Under the pieces are notes generated by a model. That model was not told the DNA's origin and did no database searches. It worked only from the letters and a program-made list of their open reading frames with translations. The position numbers and the translations under genes were made by a program. DNA of 5,906 nt. It comes from Desulfobacterales bacterium (GTDB lineage: Bacteria > Desulfobacterota > DSM-4660 > Desulfatiglandales > Desulfatiglandaceae). Shown piece by piece: positions 1 to 3,550 of this stretch. The stretch spans positions 1 through 5,906 of the forward strand of contig JAIOSR010000075.1 in NCBI GenBank assembly GCA_021107495.1, written 5' to 3'. The number at the start of each line of letters is the position of its first letter. Position 1 is the stretch's first letter.

Positions 1-286
1 CACCGCTCCATCCAAAGGCGCCGAAAGAGCCACCCACCTTGCCATTAAGACCCGCCTTTTCACTTAAGAAAAGCATGGTTTTCATGCCCTGCATCATCTC
101 GCCATGGTAAGTGGCAGACCCGAACACGTAGCCGTCATAACCTGCAAGATCTTCGTCTTTTTTGATTTCGGTGACATTCCTTACTTCCGCTTCACCGCCG
201 GCAAGCCTGATTCCTTCAGCGATCAATTCCCCGATTTTTCTTGTTGAACCTTTTCTTGTTGTATAAACGACGAGCGTTTTTCCCAT
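1..286 (-). CDS. Flavodoxin, N-terminal part (cut by window edge)
   Basis: This is the first 95 residues of a flavodoxin-like protein, a small FMN-binding electron carrier of the cytoplasm. The N-terminus has the expected beta strand (LVVYTT) followed by a phosphate-binding loop at residues 9-15 (TTRKGST). A second conserved block, GSATYHGEM near residues 61-69, lies where flavodoxins have the GSPTY-type loop. It is followed by FGAFGWSG at the truncation, which resembles the C-terminal flavodoxin domain of the FprA family. Because the ATG precedes the flavodoxin fold directly, a stand-alone flavodoxin is more likely than an FprA fusion, but the missing C-terminus leaves this open. A GGAGG Shine-Dalgarno lies six bases upstream (293-297). 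It is the last visible gene of the oxygen-defence cluster and could deliver electrons to it; that role is inferred from position only. Confidence 0.85.
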   Translation of the reverse strand, partial: MGKTLVVYTTRKGSTRKIGELIAEGIRLAGGEAEVRNVTEIKKDEDLAGYDGYVFGSATYHGEMMQGMKTMLFLSEKAGLNGKVGGSFGAFGWSG

Positions 287-380
287 TTTTTGCCTCCATA
301 TTATAACTTACAGCCTTGATAAAACATGGGCTGAGATTCTCCCCAGGGCTAAAGATAGGCTTTTTATAAGTCCATTAAAA

Positions 381-563
381 TTATTCTTTCTCTTCCACTT
401 CCACCTTACCCTTTATTTTTGTGCCGCAATGAGGGCAAAGGATCTCTACCTCTTCTTCATTTCCGATGAACTTTTCGCGCAATTTCTCAGGTCCTAAAAA
501 AGTTACGTCTCCGCACGCGCACTGCGGGCATTCCGCCCTGACCCTGTACTTCTTGTCCGACAT
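381..563 (-). CDS. Small cysteine-rich zinc-ribbon-like protein, 60 aa
   Basis: This is a 60-residue acidic protein of unknown function. It carries two cysteine knuckles, C12-x2-C15 (followed by C17) and C43-x2-C46-G, about 27 residues apart. That pattern fits a zinc ribbon or a rubredoxin-like metal site. It lacks the CGYxY and PGTxFxDLP blocks of true rubredoxins, so zinc is more likely than redox iron. The extra Cys17 makes the first knuckle CxxCxC. The C-terminus is a charged Lys/Glu tail. A strong AAGGAGG site sits seven bases before the ATG (571-577). The gene lies 66 bases after the desulfoferrodoxin gene with no clear terminator between them, so cotranscription is likely. Its coding status rests on the Shine-Dalgarno, the cysteine pattern and the gene packing. 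The function is not recognised. Confidence 0.77.
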   Translation of the reverse strand: MSDKKYRVRAECPQCACGDVTFLGPEKLREKFIGNEEEVEILCPHCGTKIKGKVEVEEKE

Positions 564-629
564 ATTAGAACCTCCTTATTGAATTTTTACTCAATTTTTT
601 ACTGTTTGGAAAAAGTACCGTCTTCGCTT

Positions 630-1004
630 CTATTTCTTCCACAGCCCATGAATATTGCAGTATTCGCGCGCCGCAACCTGATCGGCCTCGACACAAAAGG
701 TGGCTTCAGGGACATCTCCGGGATTAAGAAACTGACGGTAGGCCTTCCCGTCGGCAACAAGCTCTACCCATTGGATGTGGTGCTTTTCCTCCATGGGGTG
801 AGCCACATCGCCGACCTTTACCTTGAATCCGTCAGCGGTCTTTTCCACTACCGGTACATGCTTTTCCTTTGCCGCATCCACGGTGTTCTCCTTGAAGAGC
901 TTCATGGGCTGTCCGCAGCAGACAAGTTCCCCTTTACCTCCAAATAATACTTCCACGATGTTGCCGCACGCTTCACATTTATAAATCTCCAGTTTTTCCG
1001 CCAT
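630..1004 (-). CDS. dfx: Desulfoferrodoxin (two-iron superoxide reductase)
   Basis: This cytoplasmic enzyme reduces superoxide to hydrogen peroxide, using electrons usually supplied by rubredoxin. The 124 residues form two domains. The N-terminal desulforedoxin domain (about 1-36) carries C10, C13, C29 and C30, the ligands of the Fe(Cys)4 centre I. The C-terminal neelaredoxin domain holds the catalytic centre II: H49 inside the E47-K48-H49-V-P motif, then H69, H75, C116 and H119 (CNIHG). The conserved E47 and K48 next to the sixth coordination position are present, so the enzyme should be active. The length and ligand numbering match the Desulfovibrio protein. The ATG at 1004 is chosen because it begins the conserved MAEKLEIYKC start and has GGAGG seven bases upstream; a longer in-frame start at 1067 would add 21 unlikely residues. 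It lies downstream of the rubrerythrins but is separated from them by a 208-base gap and hairpin, so it may also have its own promoter. Confidence 0.97.
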   Translation of the reverse strand: MAEKLEIYKCEACGNIVEVLFGGKGELVCCGQPMKLFKENTVDAAKEKHVPVVEKTADGFKVKVGDVAHPMEEKHHIQWVELVADGKAYRQFLNPGDVPEATFCVEADQVAAREYCNIHGLWKK

Positions 1005-1034
1005 GATAATTCCTCCTTTTTGTTGATTAATAGG

Positions 1035-1102
1035 ACACAGATTTTTACCCCGGTTAAATAAAACCAATAAACATTTAACGGGGCAGGCATATATACACAG
1101 AT
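1035..1102. repeat. Direct repeat ACACAGAT, two copies, in the dfx leader
   Basis: ACACAGAT occurs at 1035-1042 and again at 1095-1102, sixty bases apart. The first copy runs into TTTTT and the second into AAAAATTTTT. The second copy abuts a 12-bp palindrome, TAAAAATTTTTA (1102-1113). Short ATCTGTGT/ACACAGAT units are familiar from dispersed intergenic repeats in deltaproteobacterial genomes, so this may be a degenerate repeat island rather than a regulatory site. No convincing -35/-10 pair for dfx was found among these sequences. Confidence 0.5.
1048..1083. repeat. Imperfect inverted repeat in the dfx leader
   Basis: CCCCGGTTAAAT (1048-1059) faces ATTTAACGGGG (1073-1083) across a 13-base spacer. 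The arms pair completely except for one bulged G. It lies 44 bases upstream of the desulfoferrodoxin start, where it could be a leader hairpin or a regulator-binding dyad. No T-run follows on either strand, so it does not look like an intrinsic terminator. Confidence 0.5.
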
Positions 1103-1145
1103 AAAAATTTTTAAGGTTTTATAGTCTCCGTTCATCAGTGTGTTG

Positions 1146-1173
1146 GCTGACTGCTGATCGCTGACCGCTGAAA
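1146..1173. repeat. Four tandem heptamers GCTGANN
   Basis: Read on the plus strand there are four head-to-tail units: GCTGACT, GCTGATC, GCTGACC and GCTGAAA, then GCT again. The first five bases are invariant and the last two vary. The array sits directly beside the hairpin that follows the rubrerythrin gene, in the non-coding gap before dfx. Heptamer arrays of this kind are typical of variable-length intergenic repeats; no function can be assigned. Confidence 0.7.
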
Positions 1174-1175
1174 GC

Positions 1176-1206
1176 TCCATCCGGAAACCGGTTGGTTCCG
1201 GATGGA
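1176..1206 (-). terminator. Hairpin just after rubrerythrin, possible terminator
   Basis: TCCATCCGGAA and TTCCGGATGGA pair as a perfect 11-bp stem around a nine-base loop, beginning six bases past the rubrerythrin stop codon. On the minus strand the stem is followed only by GCTTTC, not by a proper U-run. It may therefore be a weak or factor-assisted terminator, or a 3'-end stabilising structure that lets some transcripts continue into dfx. Confidence 0.55.
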
Positions 1207-1212
1207 CACTAG

Positions 1213-1785
1213 CTAATAATTCTCACCCAACAACTCAAAATGGGCCTGCGGATGTACACAGGCCGGACATTCCTCAGGGGCCTCTTTACCCGTGTGGATA
1301 TACCCGCAGTTTCTGCAACGCCACACAACCTCCTCATCCCTCTTGAAAACGCGACCCGCCTCTATATTCGCGGCCAGGTCGTTATAACGTTTCTCGTGCT
1401 GCTTTTCGGCCACTGCTATTGACATAAAAACAGCGGCAATATCCGCAAACCCTTCTTCTTTGGCCGTCTTCGCGAAACCCGGGTACATCTCGGTATGCTC
1501 ATAGTTCTCTCCTGCAGCGGAATCCTTGAGATTTTCAAGTGTTGTCCCGATCACGCCGGCGGGAAATGCCGCCGTCACCTCCACCTCTCCGCCTTCCAAG
1601 AATTTGAAAAGCCTTTTTGCGTGTTCCTTTTCCTGGTTGGCCGTTTCCTCAAAGATGAAGGACATTTGAACGAAACCTTCCTTTTTTGCCTTGCTGGCAA
1701 AATAATTGTAACGGTTTCGTGCCTGTGATTCTCCCGCAAACGCTGTCAGTAAATTTTTCTCAGTCTGGCTTCCTTTCAATTCCAC
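1213..1785 (-). CDS. rbr: Rubrerythrin, classical form
   Basis: This cytoplasmic peroxidase reduces hydrogen peroxide to water with electrons from rubredoxin. The 190 residues match the usual length. Residues 1 to about 145 form the four-helix ferritin-like domain with the expected di-iron ligands: E19, E52-x2-H55, E93, E96 and E127-x2-H130. The C-terminal rubredoxin-like domain has C157-x2-C160-GY and C173-x2-C176, followed by the characteristic HPQAHFELL end. All key residues are present. The start codon is GTG, with GGGAGG nine bases upstream (1795-1800); the conserved N-terminus begins here and no better ATG exists. The gene starts 18 bases after the CXC rubredoxin and is followed at once by a hairpin, so it is probably the last gene of the first transcriptional block. 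It is a distinct paralogue of the shorter rubrerythrin at 2275-2772, not a recent duplicate. Confidence 0.97.
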   Translation of the reverse strand: MELKGSQTEKNLLTAFAGESQARNRYNYFASKAKKEGFVQMSFIFEETANQEKEHAKRLFKFLEGGEVEVTAAFPAGVIGTTLENLKDSAAGENYEHTEMYPGFAKTAKEEGFADIAAVFMSIAVAEKQHEKRYNDLAANIEAGRVFKRDEEVVWRCRNCGYIHTGKEAPEECPACVHPQAHFELLGENY

Positions 1786-1803
1786 TTCTGAATACCTCCC
1801 TGT

Positions 1804-2004
1804 TTAATTATCTTGAACAGAATATTTCTTTTCACGAAAATGAACTTTTGCCCTCTGGCACCTGGGACATGTCAATTGATCCTTAAGCTCATCAAAAGGG
1901 GTTCCCGGCGAGCAACCGATCTCCTTACACCCCTTCTCAGGCTCGTAACCGTACCCACAGGGGCATTGGTATACGTGTACTCTTTTCAATTTTTTTGTAG
2001 CCAT
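1804..2004 (-). CDS. Variant rubredoxin-like protein with CXC knuckle, 66 aa
   Basis: This small rubredoxin-like protein is presumably an electron carrier to the neighbouring rubrerythrins. The rubredoxin layout is recognisable: VYQC-P-CGYGYEPEKG at residues 11-25, PGTPFDEL at 33-40, and C46-x2-C49. The first knuckle is C14-P-C16-G, one residue shorter than the normal CxxCG. The usual Trp before the second knuckle is Leu44, and the Gly after it is Gln50. Two further cysteines, C26 and C31, lie in the loop between the knuckles. These changes could alter the redox potential or the metal bound (iron or zinc). The ATG at 2004 has AAGGGAG upstream, which overlaps the end of the preceding rubredoxin gene; only four bases separate that stop codon from this start, so the two are probably translationally coupled. 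A longer in-frame start at 2112 would overlap the neighbour by about 100 bases and is rejected. Confidence 0.86.
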   Translation of the reverse strand: MATKKLKRVHVYQCPCGYGYEPEKGCKEIGCSPGTPFDELKDQLTCPRCQRAKVHFREKKYSVQDN

Positions 2005-2008
2005 AATC

Positions 2009-2218
2009 TCAACTCCCTTCCGCAGATACGGATCCGGGCCCGAACAAAGGTCTGAATGCCTTTTTACTTGCCCCGCAGACCGGACATTTCCAGTCGTCCG
2101 GAAGATCCTCAAACAGTGTACCCTTGGCTATTTTTCCCTTTCGGTCTCCCTTATCCGGGTTATAAATATATCCACAATTTGTAGTCTGGCACTGGTACAT
2201 TTGTTCCGGTTCCGCCAT
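2009..2218 (-). CDS. rub: Rubredoxin, CX4C type, 69 aa
   Basis: This small iron-sulfur protein carries single electrons in the cytoplasm, here most likely to rubrerythrin and desulfoferrodoxin. The iron ligands are C10, C15, C45 and C48. The second knuckle, CPVCGASKKAF, is canonical. The first is C10-QTTN-C15-GY, with two more residues than the normal CxxC. A CX4C rubredoxin (type 2) is known from Desulfovibrio desulfuricans, and this protein fits that subgroup. The core aromatics Y17, Y19, F36, W43 and F55 are all kept, as is the GTLFEDLPDDW block. The last 12 or so residues form a Gly/Ser-rich tail beyond the fold. The ATG has AAAGGAG seven bases upstream (2226-2232). It lies 56 bases after the short rubrerythrin and four bases before the CXC rubredoxin start. 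Confidence 0.94.
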   Translation of the reverse strand: MAEPEQMYQCQTTNCGYIYNPDKGDRKGKIAKGTLFEDLPDDWKCPVCGASKKAFRPLFGPGSVSAEGS

Positions 2219-2274
2219 TTTTAATCTCCTTTCAGCCTCAAGAGCTAGGGGTTCAATGATGATACTTGATAATA

Positions 2275-2772
2275 TTACTCCACCTTCATAAAAGCCTTAG
2301 ATTTGGCCCTGCAGACCGGACAGACGTCAGGTGGTTCGTTTTCGCAGGTATATCCGCATACCGAGCATACATAATAGCATTCCACATCATCCGGACTATC
2401 AAGGCTGTCCAGGGCCTTCTGGTAGAGTCCGGCATGGACCTCCTCGACCGCATTTGCATAGGTAAAGCTTCGCTCGGCAGCCTTGTTTCCTTCTTCCTTT
2501 GCCTCTCCGATCATGGTCGGATACATGTCCCTGAATTCATGTGTCTCACCATCAATGGCTTCTTTGAGGTTTTCCGCTGTGCTCTTGATTCCGCCGAGAG
2601 TCCTTAAATGGGCATGGGCGTGAACCGTTTCGGCCTCTGCTGCCGCTCTGAAAAGTCTGGCGGCCTGGGTGTGACCCTCTTTGTCCGCCTGCTTTGCAAA
2701 AGCCAGATATTTTCTGTTGGCCTGTGATTCCCCTGCAAACGCATCCAATAGATTCTTCTCTGTCTTGCTCAT
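2275..2772 (-). CDS. rbr: Rubrerythrin, short form
   Basis: This is a second rubrerythrin of 165 residues and a probable NAD(P)H-linked peroxidase that takes electrons through rubredoxin. The ferritin-like domain (about 1-125) carries the di-iron ligands E15, E48-x2-H51, E76, E79 and E110-x2-H113. The C-terminal rubredoxin-like domain has C136-x2-C139-GY and C151-x2-C154. Compared with the classical form at 1213-1785, the linker between the two halves of the helical bundle and the C-terminal domain are both shorter, and the HPQxxFE ending is missing. Two extra cysteines, C132 and C143, flank the first knuckle. The ATG at 2772 begins the conserved SKTEKNLLDAFAGES start and has AAGGAG ten bases upstream; an in-frame extension to 2901 would overlap the upstream gene and lacks family similarity. 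It starts 26 bases after the 66-aa gene. Confidence 0.95.
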   Translation of the reverse strand: MSKTEKNLLDAFAGESQANRKYLAFAKQADKEGHTQAARLFRAAAEAETVHAHAHLRTLGGIKSTAENLKEAIDGETHEFRDMYPTMIGEAKEEGNKAAERSFTYANAVEEVHAGLYQKALDSLDSPDDVECYYVCSVCGYTCENEPPDVCPVCRAKSKAFMKVE

Positions 2773-2798
2773 CTCGTCAATTCTCCTTAATAGTTCAT

Positions 2799-2999
2799 TT
2801 ATTTCCACCAGCCCTTTTTGACATGGGCCTCTTTTTCCGTTTCCGCAAGTCGCTTGATCCTGAATGCGGAATCCCTCAAAACACCATAGAGAACCCCGCA
2901 TCCACTATCTTCACGCACTACGTCACCCCTGTCCGCAAGATCAAGCATGTTTTCAACCAGATCCAGCGTCTCTCTAATACTTTCATCGCATGGTCTCAT
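2799..2999 (-). CDS. Small conserved-looking protein at head of the cluster, 66 aa
   Basis: This protein is of unknown function. It is predicted to be mainly alpha-helical, cytoplasmic and highly charged, with no signal peptide or membrane segment. It opens with RPCDESIRETLDLVENML (Cys at residue 4), has a second Cys in the central GCGVLYGVLRDSA segment (about residues 33-45), and ends in a basic and aromatic KKGWWK. It has no CxxC pair, so it is not a rubredoxin or zinc ribbon. The ATG at 2999 is preferred: GGGGGG lies nine bases upstream (3009-3014), and the putative promoter at 3047-3062 would give a leader of about 36 bases. The in-frame ATG at 3029 would add ten residues but has no Shine-Dalgarno and almost no leader. 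It lies 26 bases before the short rubrerythrin, so a supporting role in peroxide defence is plausible but unproven. Confidence 0.68.
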   Translation of the reverse strand: MRPCDESIRETLDLVENMLDLADRGDVVREDSGCGVLYGVLRDSAFRIKRLAETEKEAHVKKGWWK

Positions 3000-3008
3000 A
3001 CGTTTAAT

Positions 3009-3014
3009 CCCCCC
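3009..3014 (-). promoter_or_regulatory. Ribosome binding site deciding the 66-aa start
   Basis: A GGGGGG run followed by ATTAAACGT stands nine bases before the ATG at 2999. It is the only purine-rich element near either candidate start and supports the shorter reading frame. Confidence 0.5.
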
Positions 3015-3046
3015 GAAGGAATCTGACATGTCGTTTTTGAATAAAC

Positions 3047-3062
3047 ATCAAGATACGTGCCA
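3047..3062 (-). promoter_or_regulatory. Candidate sigma-54 (RpoN) promoter
   Basis: On the minus strand the sequence TGGCACG, four bases, then TTGAT matches the sigma-54 consensus TGGCACG-N4-TTGCW at 11 of 12 fixed positions with exact -24/-12 spacing. The single mismatch is A for C in the -12 GC pair, which is normally highly conserved, so activity is uncertain. Transcription would start near 3036, about 36 bases before the preferred start of the 66-aa gene, and would read into both rubrerythrins and the rubredoxins. No good sigma-70 promoter was seen in the same interval. Confidence 0.45.
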
Positions 3063-3410
3063 AAAGCCTAATCCGGATAACGGCAATTGAAAAACCCATT
3101 AAAATGAGCACGTTATGCCCTAAGTTGCCTATTGATGAATTGCGGCCTGCCGGCCGTTTAGGGGATGAATGTGAGACATAAGTGTATTAATTGCAGGGAT
3201 TGATGTATAACGTTCTGATATTACGCAGATTTCATGGCAATCAAAAAAAATATTAGTTGATAAGTTGAGACATGATTTATATACGGAAGAATGGAAAGCC
3301 GTGAGAAATCAGGGCTGCGAATAGAAAATATCTTTTAATATTGACCGGTTAACCCCTGCTTTAATTGATGAGCTGAAATATGGTGTAGGTTAGGGGTGCT
3401 CGCGATAGGT

Positions 3411-3466
3411 CCCGAGGTGTCTCATGAGATTTCGTGATACATGATTGTCTCATGAGACACCTCGGG
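3411..3466. repeat. Perfect 19-bp inverted repeat with nested palindromes
   Basis: The arm CCCGAGGTGTCTCATGAGA (3411-3429) is repeated exactly in inverse orientation at 3448-3466 around an 18-base spacer. Each arm itself contains the palindrome TCTCATGAGA. The right copy extends to a perfect 14-bp palindrome, TGTCTCATGAGACA (3446-3459), and the left copy matches it at 12 of 14 positions. The two palindrome centres lie 28 bp apart. There is no T-run on either side, so a simple intrinsic terminator is unlikely. It could be a tandem operator or enhancer site, a transcript 3'-end structure for the large gene (85 bases upstream), or a remnant of mobile-element ends. Confidence 0.9.
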
Positions 3467-3550
3467 AAGTGTGCTGTAATTATAAGATCAAAGATCGATA
3501 ATGATCACCGCAAACTGGATCATCTCCCGATTCGTTGGTCTTAGACAGGG

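Larger units (their letters stand above)
3030..3550. other. 521-base non-coding gap between two minus-strand units
   Basis: No convincing gene was found in this AT-richer stretch on either strand. It holds the sigma-54-like promoter next to the 66-aa gene, five copies of the heptamer TGAGACA/TGTCTCA between 3172 and 3459, the perfect inverted repeat at 3411-3466, and a small GC-rich dyad (CGGCC/GGCCG) near 3142. One plus-strand frame (3211-3390) is open apart from a single TAG but resembles nothing recognisable. The gap is long enough to hold the upstream control region of the oxygen-defence cluster, the 3' end of the large gene, or the remains of a small mobile element. Confidence 0.7.

Noticed and set aside
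300..305. A perfect minus-strand TATAAT just before the flavodoxin gene.
   Set aside because: The implied transcription start would fall on the Shine-Dalgarno itself, and there is no -35 element at a suitable distance.
1005..1067. An upstream in-frame ATG that would extend desulfoferrodoxin by 21 residues.
   Set aside because: The added residues are not part of the family, and a strong Shine-Dalgarno precedes the internal ATG at 1004.
3211..3390. A plus-strand frame open for 37 codons, a single TAG at 3322, then 22 more codons; possible pseudogene.
   Set aside because: There is no start codon with a Shine-Dalgarno and no recognisable family in the translation, and open runs of this length are not rare.
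3411..3466. Inverted repeat read as a CRISPR repeat or intrinsic terminator.
   Set aside because: There is only one repeat pair with no spacer series, and no T-run follows on either strand.
3479..3484. A perfect minus-strand TATAAT between the large gene and the inverted repeat.
   Set aside because: The hexamer 17 bases upstream (TGATCA) matches the -35 consensus at only three positions, and the next gene is about 480 bases away.
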